From the NCBI RefSeq assembly GCF_022921075.1, contig NZ_CP095050.1, positions 2,294,001 through 2,358,000 on the forward strand: a stretch of 64,000 nt of DNA, read 5' to 3'. This DNA comes from Hymenobacter sp. 5317J-9. GTDB taxonomy: Bacteria; Bacteroidota; Bacteroidia; Cytophagales; Hymenobacteraceae. The position numbers and the translations under genes were made by a program. The notes beneath the pieces were generated by a model. That model was not told the DNA's origin. It did no database searches and saw only the letters and a program-made list of their open reading frames with translations. Each line of letters starts with the position of its first letter. The stretch's first letter is position 1. This document shows positions 42,830 to 51,758 of this stretch, in pieces.

Positions 42830-43003
42830 TCAGCTGGCGGCAGTACTTGCGCTGGCGGCGGGCCGGTTGCGCTGGCACTTTTCGCCGCAATATTTTACGT
42901 CGTCCCAACTGTTGCGCCACTTTTTGCGGTACTCGAATGGCCGCCCGCAGGTGACGCAGATTTTGGTGGGCAACTGCCCTTTACGAAGTTTGGCGGGGAG
43001 CAT
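42830..43003 (-). CDS. DUF2256 mini-protein (zinc-ribbon-like)
   Basis: 57 residues from ATG 43003 (MLPAKLRKGQLPTKICVTCG). The pattern KICVTCGRPFEYRKKWRN, WDDVKYCGEKC is the DUF2256 signature: CxxC and CxxxC-type cysteines that probably bind zinc, set in a highly basic context. Function of the family is unknown; a nucleic-acid role is possible. A longer in-frame version to 43162 overlaps the divergent methyltransferase start and has no domain, so the short form is preferred. Confidence 0.82.
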   Translation of the reverse strand: MLPAKLRKGQLPTKICVTCGRPFEYRKKWRNSWDDVKYCGEKCQRNRPAASASTAAS

Positions 43004-43136
43004 CGGGCGCGAAAGGGAGACTTTGTGGGAAGCAAACCCCCGGCGGCCCTGCGAAGTTTTGGGTACTTTTCGGCCACGAAGCCGTAAAGGGGCCGGCGGC
43101 CGTTGCCAGGCCGCCGGCCCCACGCCAACCCTGCGT

Positions 43137-43889
43137 ATGACCACAACCACCGCTCCCGACATTCTGGGCCAGGCCCTGCTCGACTACCACCACGGCCAAG
43201 CCAAAGCCACCGTCACGGTGCACTGCAACGTGGCCGACGACGAGCCGCTGCCCGCCGCCTACTTCTTTCGTACAGTGCTGCAAATGCCGGAGCTGGAGCG
43301 CCAGGCCCTCGACGAAAGCCGGGGCCGCGTGCTCGACCTGGGCGCCGGTGCGGGCTGCCATTCGCTGGAGCTGCAAAGCCGCGGCTTCGAGGTGAAAGCC
43401 GTGGACGTGTCAGCCGGCGCCGTGCAGGTGATGGCCGAGCGAGGCGTGCTGGCCGTGGCCCGGCACGACCTGTTTGCCCCGCTGCCGCCCACCGAACGGC
43501 CCTACGACACCATCCTGCTGCTTATGAACGGTCTCGGCCTGACCGGCACCCTCGAAGGCCTCGATAAATTCCTGGCCCACGCGCGCGTGCTGCTGGCGCC
43601 CGGCGGCCAGATTCTGGCCACCTCCTCCGACGTGCGCTACCTCTACGAAGACGAGGACGGTGCCCTGCTCCTCAACCTCAACGGCCCGTATTACGGCGAG
43701 GTGCGGTACACGCTGAGCTACAAGGGCCAGGAGGGCGAGCCTTTCCCGTGGCTGTTCATCGACGCGGCCCTGCTCAACGACGCCGCCGAAGCGGCCGGCT
43801 ACACCGCCGACTTCATCGGCGAGGACGATAACGACCAATACCTGGTGCGCCTCATGCCCGTGGGCCTGGAAGAGCAACGGGTACAATAA
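43137..43889 (+). CDS. Class I SAM-dependent methyltransferase
   Basis: 250 residues from ATG 43137. SAM motif I is VLDLGAGAGCHSLELQSRGF with acidic VKAVDVSAG after it, and TILLLMNGLGLTG marks motif II. N-terminal DILGQALLDYHHGQ and C-terminal DNDQYLVRLMP are features of a Bacteroidota-type family without defined substrate. A longer frame to 42753 is open but lies antisense to the DUF2256 gene. Followed 15 bases later by a thioesterase-like gene, perhaps in one transcript. Confidence 0.85.
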   Translation: MTTTTAPDILGQALLDYHHGQAKATVTVHCNVADDEPLPAAYFFRTVLQMPELERQALDESRGRVLDLGAGAGCHSLELQSRGFEVKAVDVSAGAVQVMAERGVLAVARHDLFAPLPPTERPYDTILLLMNGLGLTGTLEGLDKFLAHARVLLAPGGQILATSSDVRYLYEDEDGALLLNLNGPYYGEVRYTLSYKGQEGEPFPWLFIDAALLNDAAEAAGYTADFIGEDDNDQYLVRLMPVGLEEQRVQ

Positions 43890-43904
43890 CAACCAATAAA
43901 AAGA

Positions 43905-44333
43905 ATGACCAACGCCGTCACTTACCGCACTCGCTGGGCCGACATGGACCCTAACGGCCACATGCGCCACTCCGCCTACGCCGATTTTGCCGCCGACCAG
44001 CGCGTGGCCCTGCTCGCCCAATGGGGCTACGACGTGAAACGCTTCGCTGAGCTGCGCCTGGGGCCCATTCTGTTTCGGGAAGAAACCAAGTACCTAAAAG
44101 AAGTAAACATCGGCGAAGAAATCCGCGTTGACGGCCTCTTGGCCTCGGCCGTGCCCGACGGCTCGCGCTGGAGCATCGTGCACACCATTTATAAGGCCGA
44201 CGGCCGGGTGGCCGCCACCGTCACCGTCGACGGCGCCTGGCTCGACCTCGACCGCCGCAAGCTCACCGTGCCGCCCGCCGAACTGGCCGCGGCTTTCAGC
44301 GCCATGCCGGTGTACGAAGCCCCGGCCCGCTAG
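43905..44333 (+). CDS. Hotdog-fold acyl-CoA thioesterase (4HBT type)
   Basis: 142 residues. RTRWADMDPNGHMRHSAYADF is the 4-hydroxybenzoyl-CoA thioesterase active-site pattern with the catalytic Asp and the GH pair. Then comes a beta-rich half typical of the single hotdog. It should hydrolyse an acyl-CoA in the cytoplasm as a multimer. Substrate is unknown. Cotranscription with the upstream methyltransferase is likely from the 15-base gap. Confidence 0.88.
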   Translation: MTNAVTYRTRWADMDPNGHMRHSAYADFAADQRVALLAQWGYDVKRFAELRLGPILFREETKYLKEVNIGEEIRVDGLLASAVPDGSRWSIVHTIYKADGRVAATVTVDGAWLDLDRRKLTVPPAELAAAFSAMPVYEAPAR

Positions 44334-44340
44334 CTCGCGC

Positions 44341-44907
44341 CTACGCTGCTTTCGGCGCGGCCTGGGCCGTGCGCAGCGCCTTCGTGATGCGCTCCATTTG
44401 CTGCTGGTGATGCAGCAGGTGGTCGAGCAGAAACTCCATGACCTGCCCGATGGTGATGCGCCCCGAGCGCGGGTGCGGGAAAATGGCCCGGTTCATCAGC
44501 CGGCCCGGAAACTCGTTGAGCAGCCGCTCAAGCTGGCGGCGCGTGCTCTCCCAGGTGAGGCGCAGTTCGGATAGGTCGGGCAGGTTGCCGGCATCAGTGA
44601 GGGTAGCCACGCCGCGCGGGGCCTTGTATTTGAAGCCCGGCAGACGCAGAAGTAGCCGGACCACGCGGGCCCGCAGCCGCGTCAGAAGACCTACTTTGGG
44701 CAACGATTCTTCGGCGTGTACTTTTTTCTGCACGTACTGCAGAATGTTGCTTTCGATGAACAGCAGGTGGTGCACCACCTGCGTGGCCGACCATTGTCCT
44801 GGCCCCGGCGCGCGGCCCGCATCCGTCCCCAATGCCTCGGCCGAGGCCAGGAGCCGCTCGGTGGCGCGCTCCAGTTGTTCAAATTTGAGGTGAAGGCGGT
44901 GGTTCAT
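44341..44907 (-). CDS. DinB-family protein
   Basis: 188 residues, a four-helix bundle of the DinB/YfiT type. The metal-binding His triad is suggested by TQVVHHLLFIE near the start and FLLDHLLHHQQQMERI near the C-terminus. DinB proteins often act as thiol-dependent transferases or hydrolases, but many are uncharacterised. Convergent with the thioesterase; seven bases apart. Confidence 0.83.
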   Translation of the reverse strand: MNHRLHLKFEQLERATERLLASAEALGTDAGRAPGPGQWSATQVVHHLLFIESNILQYVQKKVHAEESLPKVGLLTRLRARVVRLLLRLPGFKYKAPRGVATLTDAGNLPDLSELRLTWESTRRQLERLLNEFPGRLMNRAIFPHPRSGRITIGQVMEFLLDHLLHHQQQMERITKALRTAQAAPKAA

Positions 44908-44945
44908 ACGGGAGGATTGATGGGAAAATGGAAATGGTTATTGTG

Positions 44946-44953
44946 TAGTTTTG
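44946..44953 (+). promoter_or_regulatory. -7 promoter element for the membrane protein gene at 45000
   Basis: TAGTTTTG matches TAnnTTTG exactly, in an AT-rich stretch 47 bases before the ATG at 45000. A -33 element was not clear. Confidence 0.5.
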
Positions 44954-44999
44954 AATTTAAGAATCGAATAGTAAAGAAAGGTACGCCACCTTGTTTGGA

Positions 45000-46463
45000 A
45001 TGTTGGCTAAGCACACGGGTATGAAGAATCGGATTGGGCAATTGCAGAATTGGGCTCAACAGCGTCCGGCGTGGGTGGCGATGGGGGTAATACTGTTGGC
45101 GTACCTGTATTACCTGCCCACCACTGACTACCTGACCCTGCATTACGATGCCAACAGCTACTGGGACCTTTCCAAACAGCACTTTGCGTCCGGGCATTTT
45201 TCCTTCCTCAGCAGCTACGACCCCCTACGCGGGTATCTGTTCCCACTGTTGTTGAGCCCTTTGGTAAAGCTCGTAGACAGCCAGCAATGGCAGACGCTCA
45301 GTGTAACCCGTGTGGTGGGCGCCGGACTGGCCGCCGTGTTGTTCGGATGGTCGGTGCCAGCTCTGTGGCAGACCATCACCGGAGGGCCACCTGTGGGGGT
45401 GATTCGTCGACTGGTTTTTGCGGCCCTGGGGTTTGCCTTGTGGCGCAATTACTTCAATTTCTGCCTCACCGATTTCCCTGCCATGCTGGCCTTGTGCGTC
45501 TCGCTTACTTGTTTACTTGGCAAGCAGCGCATTTGGTTGGGGTTGTGTGCCGGGATGGCCATCGCGGCGGCGTTAAACCTGAGGCCCGTTTTTCAGGCCG
45601 CCCTGCCCGCCGTGGCCTTGCTGGCCCTGTTGCCGCCGCCCGGCCAGGGGTGGAAATGGGCCGCAGCCCGTTTTGGGGCGTTTGGGTTGGGCATGGCCTT
45701 ACTCCTCGCTCCACAGTTGTACTTCAACTCGTACCACATGGGCGTGAACGTGCCGTGGGTGCTCACGTCCCCTCCTGGCACGCCAAGCCTATACATTCAG
45801 CAACTGGAATGGGGCCTGACCATGCAGAAGTACGAAACCAACGTTGGCGATGATTACCGCTACTCCAATATGGTGTTCATCGACCAAGAAGGGCGTGACC
45901 TGTTGCATCAGAATGTTTACCTGCATTTAACCGGTGTAACGCAGTACGTGCATCTGCTGCAGCAATATCCGCTGCCGCTGGTCGGCGTGTGGTTTCGCCA
46001 TGTTTTCAACGCTATGGACGTGCAATACCCCACGCCATACATCCGCTATGTATTCACGCCGACCTGGAAGCTGGCCTGGCTGAACTATTCCATCTGGTGG
46101 GCGTGCCTGCTATTGGTCGTGCGGATTCGCCGCCCCCTGAGTGGCTGGCCTCGCCTGATGATTGTGGTGGCTGCCTTGCTATTGCCTTGCGCTGCGGTGG
46201 TGCCCACGGCCATTGAGTGCCGGTATTTGCTCCCGCTTCATTTGCTCTTGAGCGCAGCCGTGGCTTTTAGCGCCCGGCCAGTGGCGTGGTGGCGAAGCGT
46301 GACAAACCGCCAACGGGCCGCTGCACTTGCCCTGTACGCGGTGGTGATAACCAGTGCCTTCTACGCGTCGTCTCAGGCCCAGCTCTCCCTGACCGAAGCG
46401 CCGCGTGATATTGTGCAGGATATCCAGAATTCGCTGCTGCCCGCCCGAGAGGAAGCCTGGTAA
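45000..46463 (+). CDS. Polytopic membrane protein, GT-C/ArnT-like
   Basis: 487 residues from ATG 45000; a second ATG at 45021 is possible. About eleven membrane segments. The first extracytoplasmic loop holds TLHYDANSYWDLS, and a later one FCLTDFPAML, matching the acidic positions of GT-C (PMT/ArnT-like) glycosyltransferases that use polyprenyl-linked donors. The family call is tentative. Codon use is somewhat less GC-rich than in neighbours, and the gene stands alone between unrelated genes, so recent transfer is possible. Followed by a terminator. Confidence 0.65.
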   Translation: MLAKHTGMKNRIGQLQNWAQQRPAWVAMGVILLAYLYYLPTTDYLTLHYDANSYWDLSKQHFASGHFSFLSSYDPLRGYLFPLLLSPLVKLVDSQQWQTLSVTRVVGAGLAAVLFGWSVPALWQTITGGPPVGVIRRLVFAALGFALWRNYFNFCLTDFPAMLALCVSLTCLLGKQRIWLGLCAGMAIAAALNLRPVFQAALPAVALLALLPPPGQGWKWAAARFGAFGLGMALLLAPQLYFNSYHMGVNVPWVLTSPPGTPSLYIQQLEWGLTMQKYETNVGDDYRYSNMVFIDQEGRDLLHQNVYLHLTGVTQYVHLLQQYPLPLVGVWFRHVFNAMDVQYPTPYIRYVFTPTWKLAWLNYSIWWACLLLVVRIRRPLSGWPRLMIVVAALLLPCAAVVPTAIECRYLLPLHLLLSAAVAFSARPVAWWRSVTNRQRAAALALYAVVITSAFYASSQAQLSLTEAPRDIVQDIQNSLLPAREEAW

Positions 46464-46555
46464 GGCTCGCCGCCATTGCCTGCGGGATGCGCCCTGATAC
46501 TCTGAGGCATCGGGAAAGCGTCCATAATGCTGGGTGAAGCGCCTGTTTGAAAGCG

Positions 46556-46589
46556 AAGGACCCCGCTGACAGCGCCAGCGGGGTCCTTT
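46556..46589. terminator. Bidirectional intrinsic terminator between convergent genes
   Basis: AAGGACCCCGCTG and CAGCGGGGTCCTT pair across a 7-base loop, followed on the plus strand by TTTATC. It separates the plus-strand membrane protein from the minus-strand PDH gene and can serve both. Confidence 0.75.
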
Positions 46590-46630
46590 ATCTAAAATCA
46601 ACGCCTTGTTTTATTGTTCGGCGCGTGTTC

Positions 46631-47614
<984 letters not shown>

Positions 47615-47652
47615 GATTTTCTTTAGGTAAACAGCGGTTTTGGGCCGTTTGG

Positions 47653-47684
47653 CAAAGCTACGACAGCAGGGGGCGTTGGGCCAA
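47653..47684 (-). promoter_or_regulatory. Promoter of pdhB
   Basis: On the minus strand TTG (47684-47682) precedes TAGCTTTG (47660-47653) with 21 bases between, matching the Bacteroidota -33/-7 pattern. Expected leader of about 35 bases. The -33 falls within the end of the upstream gene's 3' side. Confidence 0.55.
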
Positions 47685-47686
47685 GC

Positions 47687-49498
47687 TTATCGCAAGGCCT
47701 CCCGAAATACCTTGCCCTGGGCGTAGTCCTGAAATTCGAGGTCCTCCACGGCGCGCTGGGCGTAGCTGCGGTCGAGGGCCACGGCTTGCTTCAGCAATTG
47801 GCCCATCTCAGCTTCGTTCTTTTGGCGGGCGGCCACCACGGCCATGCCGTAGACGGGCGCCGCCGCCGTGGGGCGCAGGGTTTGGGCCAGGCGGTACTGC
47901 TCCAGGGCCAGGTCGTAGCCTTCGCGGCCCACCAGAATCAGGCCTTTGTTGAGGGCGTTCTGGTAGGAGGGGCCGGCGTATTGCAGGCTGCGCAGGGCTT
48001 CGTCGGGCTGGCCCACTTCGATTTCGAGCGCGGCGCGGTCGGAGAAAATCTTGCGCAACAGCGGGCGCGGGCCGCCCAGCTTGATGGCGTAGTCGTAGTT
48101 CTGCAGGGCTTCGAGGCGGTCGCCGGCGCGGTGGTAGGCGGTGGCGGCGTGGTAGAAGAACTCGGCCGTGGGGTTGCGGTGCGCGGCCAGCGTGAAGTTG
48201 ACAGCGGCGCGGTGGTAGTAAGCTTTCTGGGTTTTGAGCGTGGGCTCTTTCTCGGCGCGCTGCAGCAGCACCACGCCCAGGTTGTGAAAAGCTTCCCAAC
48301 TGTTGGGATTGTTGGCGGCGGCCACCTCGTAAATGCGCTGCTTCTCGGCCAGCAGGGGCGTGAGCGTGGCCGAGTAGCGCAGCTCCTCGGGCGTGAGGGC
48401 CTCGGCTTCCACCTGCTTCTCCACTATTTTTTTCGAGAGCAAGTACACTTCCGAGTCGTAGCGCTTGGGGGCGGTATACGTCACGGCCACGGTGCCGAAG
48501 CGCAGCACCGGGTAAATGTATTCTTCGATGTAGTCGAAATACGAAAGCTTGTGCAGCGCCTTTTCCTTTTGCTCGAACGTGCCGCGCGTGTCGTTGATGA
48601 TAGACACCACCGAATCCATCTGCTCGGGCTTGAGCGCCGAGGACGTGACCTTGCTCAGAAACGTGTCCCACTTGCGCACATAGGCCAGGGTGTCGAAGCG
48701 AATGTTCTCGTTTTTATTGAGATACGAGAAAGTTTTGACGCGCTGCTTGTAATAGTACAGTAGCATACGGACGCGCTTGCTGGCCAGGGCCCGGTTGTGG
48801 GCGTCGGTCGAGTCAGGCGAATGGCCCGCAATGATGAGCACCTGCTTGGTGCGCTGGTTGGCGTCGATAAGGTCTTCCAGAGCCTGCACGTTGGTGCCCA
48901 AGTAGCCGCGGATGAACCACTTGTCTTCGTCGAAATAAAACGGCAGCACACGGGTGCCGCTCATGGTGTTGTTGGCGCGCTCGGGCAGCAGGGTCAGCAC
49001 GGTGTCTTCGCGCGTCACCAGGCGGGCCGGGTCGGCGATGCCGCGGGCTACCAGCAGGTCGTCGTTGGCGCGCAGCATTTTGCCGTTCTTCTTCAACTCG
49101 CGCACTTGGCCGCGGGCCAGCAGCTCGCCGGGGTTGCGGCCCGGGGTGTTGGGAATGCTGAATTTTTGGGTGGCCACCAGCTGGCCTTTGTGCTCATCGT
49201 CGTACACGAAATTGCCCACGGTGAAGGCCAGGCGGCCGAGGGTGTCTTCGCGCAGGCCGTGCTCGTAGCGGTAGCGCAGCAGCACTTCGTATGCTACGCC
49301 CTTATGCAGGTGGTTGGCGGGCACGCGGGCCGTTACCTCGAAGGGCACGGCCTCGCCCGAGGCGAGAAGCGGAGCGGGGCGGGCCACCACGGTGCGCCCG
49401 GATTCGGCCTGTTTCAGCACCCGCGGCAGGGCGCAGGCCGAGAATAACAGGGGGGCTGCCAGCAGCCATTGGGCCACGGGCCGCAAAAAATACCTCAT
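47687..49498 (-). CDS. Envelope lipoprotein with OmpA-like and TPR regions
   Basis: 603 residues. N-terminal signal ends in lipobox FSAC, so a lipoprotein. Residues ~50-190 are beta-rich. VLIIAGHSPDSTDAHNRALASKRVRMLL (about 219-246; only a partial match) resembles the OmpA C-terminal domain that contacts peptidoglycan. The C-terminal ~240 residues carry TPR-like repeats (WEAFHNLGVVLLQRAEK, AEFFYHAATAYHRAGDRLEAL, YGMAVVAARQKNEAE). The arrangement suggests an outer-membrane assembly or peptidoglycan-linked factor; this is inference and the exact family is unknown. Confidence 0.72.
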   Translation of the reverse strand: MRYFLRPVAQWLLAAPLLFSACALPRVLKQAESGRTVVARPAPLLASGEAVPFEVTARVPANHLHKGVAYEVLLRYRYEHGLREDTLGRLAFTVGNFVYDDEHKGQLVATQKFSIPNTPGRNPGELLARGQVRELKKNGKMLRANDDLLVARGIADPARLVTREDTVLTLLPERANNTMSGTRVLPFYFDEDKWFIRGYLGTNVQALEDLIDANQRTKQVLIIAGHSPDSTDAHNRALASKRVRMLLYYYKQRVKTFSYLNKNENIRFDTLAYVRKWDTFLSKVTSSALKPEQMDSVVSIINDTRGTFEQKEKALHKLSYFDYIEEYIYPVLRFGTVAVTYTAPKRYDSEVYLLSKKIVEKQVEAEALTPEELRYSATLTPLLAEKQRIYEVAAANNPNSWEAFHNLGVVLLQRAEKEPTLKTQKAYYHRAAVNFTLAAHRNPTAEFFYHAATAYHRAGDRLEALQNYDYAIKLGGPRPLLRKIFSDRAALEIEVGQPDEALRSLQYAGPSYQNALNKGLILVGREGYDLALEQYRLAQTLRPTAAAPVYGMAVVAARQKNEAEMGQLLKQAVALDRSYAQRAVEDLEFQDYAQGKVFREALR

Positions 49499-49660
49499 CG
49501 AAATGTGCTACGTCGGGAAACGAAAACCTGCCCTTCAAACGTAAAAGACCCGAAATTAGTCGGGTCAGGGCCGGCGAATTTACGCGGATGAGCTTGCCCT
49601 CGCCCCCGTAAGGCCTTATCTTAGCCCAGACAATCTGTATTTCGCTAGCCGCTACCGCCC

Positions 49661-49879
49661 ATGAAACGCTTCACCGACTACCTCGAAACACAGTCTTTTG
49701 GTTTGTGCTCAGCGCTGGCGCAGAAGTGGGGTTTCAGCACGCGCAGCGTCCGGCTGTCGTTCGTGTATGCGTCGTTTTTCACGTTCGGCTCGCCCATCGT
49801 GCTCTACTTCGCCGGGGCTTTCTGGATGAACGTGCGCCGGGCCATGCGCCAGCAGCGCAGCACCGTGTGGGATTTGTAA
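49661..49879 (+). CDS. Small PspC-like membrane protein
   Basis: 72 residues. LCSALAQKWGFSTRSVRLSF and the following hydrophobic stretch VYASFFTFGSPIVLYF with WMNVRR afterwards match the PspC domain, an inner-membrane protein tied to the phage-shock or envelope-stress response. Only one PspC unit and no cytoplasmic tail of note, which is usual for short Bacteroidota versions. Stands alone; ends 51 bases from the convergent small gene. Confidence 0.78.
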   Translation: MKRFTDYLETQSFGLCSALAQKWGFSTRSVRLSFVYASFFTFGSPIVLYFAGAFWMNVRRAMRQQRSTVWDL

Positions 49880-49929
49880 GTCCCTGTTTCGGCTGCAAAA
49901 ACGCTTTCGGAAGCTAACCAGCCCCCGCG

Positions 49930-50202
49930 CTACTCCTTCTCGGCGTCGTATTCCTTGGCCTCGCGGTTCAGCTCCTGCTGCTTGGCTTGCTTGTGGCGCC
50001 GCTTCTCGCCGTTTTCGGGCTTGCGCTTTTTTACTTTCTTGGTTTTGTCGCGGTGCTTGACGTGCTTGCTCGAGTGCTCTTTCTTTTTGGTGAGCGAGCG
50101 GTTGGCATGGCCAAAGCGGTGGAAGCCCTGTGCCGCCACCGGGCCCAGCGAAATCAAGAACAGCAGCACCGAGGCCAGCGTCAGAAGTAGCGCTTTTTTC
50201 AT
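49930..50202 (-). CDS. Small secreted Lys/Glu-rich protein
   Basis: 90 residues from ATG 50202 (MKKALLLTLASVLLFLIS). A signal peptide is clear and cleavage is expected after PVAAQ. The mature part is almost entirely charged: SLTKKKEHSSKHVKHRDKTK and onwards, with about half Lys, Arg, His or Glu, and is likely disordered and strongly basic. Not recognised as a family. Such proteins might bind DNA, polysaccharide or anionic lipids outside the cytoplasm; this is speculation. The longer open frame upstream lies antisense to nothing convincing and is rejected. Confidence 0.7.
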   Translation of the reverse strand: MKKALLLTLASVLLFLISLGPVAAQGFHRFGHANRSLTKKKEHSSKHVKHRDKTKKVKKRKPENGEKRRHKQAKQQELNREAKEYDAEKE

Positions 50203-50266
50203 CGAAATCAGAAAGGTGAACGGCCGCAGGCGAGCGGCGGAGGCCAAATATAGCGGCCGACGCCGC

Positions 50267-51304
50267 CTAGCGCAGGCCCAAGTCGCTGAACTTGCGCTTG
50301 CCTTGGGCAAAGTAGGCCCACACCACACTGCCGTGGTACACGCCCTGGCGCTGGGCCACGCGCAGGTGCGGCCGGGCTTCGCGCCGCTTCCGGCGCCAGT
50401 AGCCCAGCTTGCCATAAAAGCTGAAATGCGCGCGCAGCACCGCCCAAAAGTTGCCCAACTCGCCGCTTAACAGAAACTTCACGCCGGCCACGCCGTCGAG
50501 CACCAGCCGCTGCCACAGGGGCCAGAGCAGTTCGCCGGGCGCCGCATTTTTGAAGAGCAGCGCCAGACCGTTGCGGAAGTTGAGGTAGGTTTTGCGGGGG
50601 TTGGTTTTGGGCAGGGTGCCGCCGCCCACGTGGCGCACGGCGCTGCCGCCGTGGTACCACACTTCGTGCCCGGCATTTTGCAGGCGCCAGCAGAAGTCGA
50701 TTTCCTCCATGTGCGCAAAAAACGCGGGTTCGAGGCCGCCGAGGGCGTGCCAGGCGCTGCGGCGCACCAGCAGGCAGGCACCGCTGGCCCAGGCCACGGG
50801 ACGCGAGTCGTCGTACTGGCCCTGGTCTTTTTCGAGGGTGTCGAAGAGCCGGCCGCGGCAGAAGGGGTAGGCCAGCCGGTCGAGGTAGCCGCCGCCTGCG
50901 CCCGCGTACTCGAAGTAGGTGGGGTCGGCGTGGGTCAGGATTTTGGGCTGCACGGCGGCAATGCGCGGGCTGGCTTCGAGCAGCGCGCGCAGGGGGCGCA
51001 GCCAGCCCAGGGTCACTTCCACGTCGGAATTCAGCAGCACGAAAAAGTCGCTGTTCACTTGGGCCAGCGCCTGGTTGTAGCCTTCGCAAAAGCCGAAGTT
51101 GCGCTCCAGCAGCAGCAGTTCCACCAGCGGAAACTCGCGCGACATCAGTTCCACCGAATCGTCGGTCGAAGCGTTGTCGGCCACGATGACGCGGGCGCCG
51201 TCGGCGTGGGTGAGCACGCCGGGCAAAAAGCGGCGCAGAAAACCGGCGCCGTTCCAGTTCAGGATGACAATGGCCACGTCGGCGCAGGCGCCAACGTTTG
51301 GCAC
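50267..51304 (-). CDS. Glycosyltransferase family 2
   Basis: About 345 residues. GT-A fold with VAIVILNWNGAGFLRRFLPG, IVADNASTDDS, LERNFGFCEGYNQAL and the metal-binding FFVLLNSDVEV. Later AWASGACLLVRRSAW and FFAHMEEIDFCWRL complete the rhamnosyltransferase-like GT2 pattern. Start is uncertain: GTG 51304 is chosen; TTG at 51322 would overlap the ybaB stop and GTG 51277 would begin at VAIVIL. Sits after ybaB on the same strand. Acceptor is not known. Confidence 0.88.
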   Translation of the reverse strand: MPNVGACADVAIVILNWNGAGFLRRFLPGVLTHADGARVIVADNASTDDSVELMSREFPLVELLLLERNFGFCEGYNQALAQVNSDFFVLLNSDVEVTLGWLRPLRALLEASPRIAAVQPKILTHADPTYFEYAGAGGGYLDRLAYPFCRGRLFDTLEKDQGQYDDSRPVAWASGACLLVRRSAWHALGGLEPAFFAHMEEIDFCWRLQNAGHEVWYHGGSAVRHVGGGTLPKTNPRKTYLNFRNGLALLFKNAAPGELLWPLWQRLVLDGVAGVKFLLSGELGNFWAVLRAHFSFYGKLGYWRRKRREARPHLRVAQRQGVYHGSVVWAYFAQGKRKFSDLGLR

Positions 51305-51311
51305 AGCGGCA

Positions 51312-51650
51312 CTAGGCGCCAAAACCGCTCAAATCGAGGCCGGGCACGTTGGGCATCAGGCCGCTGGTTTTGCGTTGGAGCTCTTGGCGGGCCAGCTCGG
51401 CTGCTTCGTCCAGGGCTTTGTTCACGGCGGCTACCACGAGGTCGGCCAGCATGTCGCGGTCCTGCGGGGTGAGCAGGGTTTCGTCGATTTCGAGCTTGAG
51501 CACCTTGCGGTGGCCGCTGGCGGTGGCGCGCACCAGGCCGCCGCCAGCTTCGCCCGTGGCCGTAATGTGTTGGATTTCCTGCTGGGCCTGCTGCATTTTG
51601 TCCTGCAGCTCTTTCACTTTGCCCATCATGCCGGAGAGGTCGAATGCCAT
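51312..51650 (-). CDS. Nucleoid-associated protein YbaB/EbfC
   Basis: 112 residues. Short N-terminal helix with MMGKVKELQDKMQQAQQEIQ, then VRATASGHRKVLKLEIDETL and the helical DMLADLVVAAVNKALDEA. This is the complete YbaB pattern: a small dimeric DNA-binding protein that shapes the nucleoid. Often it follows dnaX and precedes recR; neither is here. Start ATG at 51650 leaves the usual N-terminus. Confidence 0.92.
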   Translation of the reverse strand: MAFDLSGMMGKVKELQDKMQQAQQEIQHITATGEAGGGLVRATASGHRKVLKLEIDETLLTPQDRDMLADLVVAAVNKALDEAAELARQELQRKTSGLMPNVPGLDLSGFGA

Positions 51651-51758
51651 GGTATCAGTTTTCAGTTATCAGTAAGCAGTGAACAAGCGAATGTGTCAAA
51701 AGTGAGCGGCTTGCTTCTGCAAAGACGCCGGAACCCGGCCGAGGGTTCGCCGCGGGGC

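Noticed and set aside
42753..43136. Upstream extension of the methyltransferase at 43137
   Set aside because: Runs antisense through the DUF2256 gene and has no domain; ATG 43137 gives the normal start.
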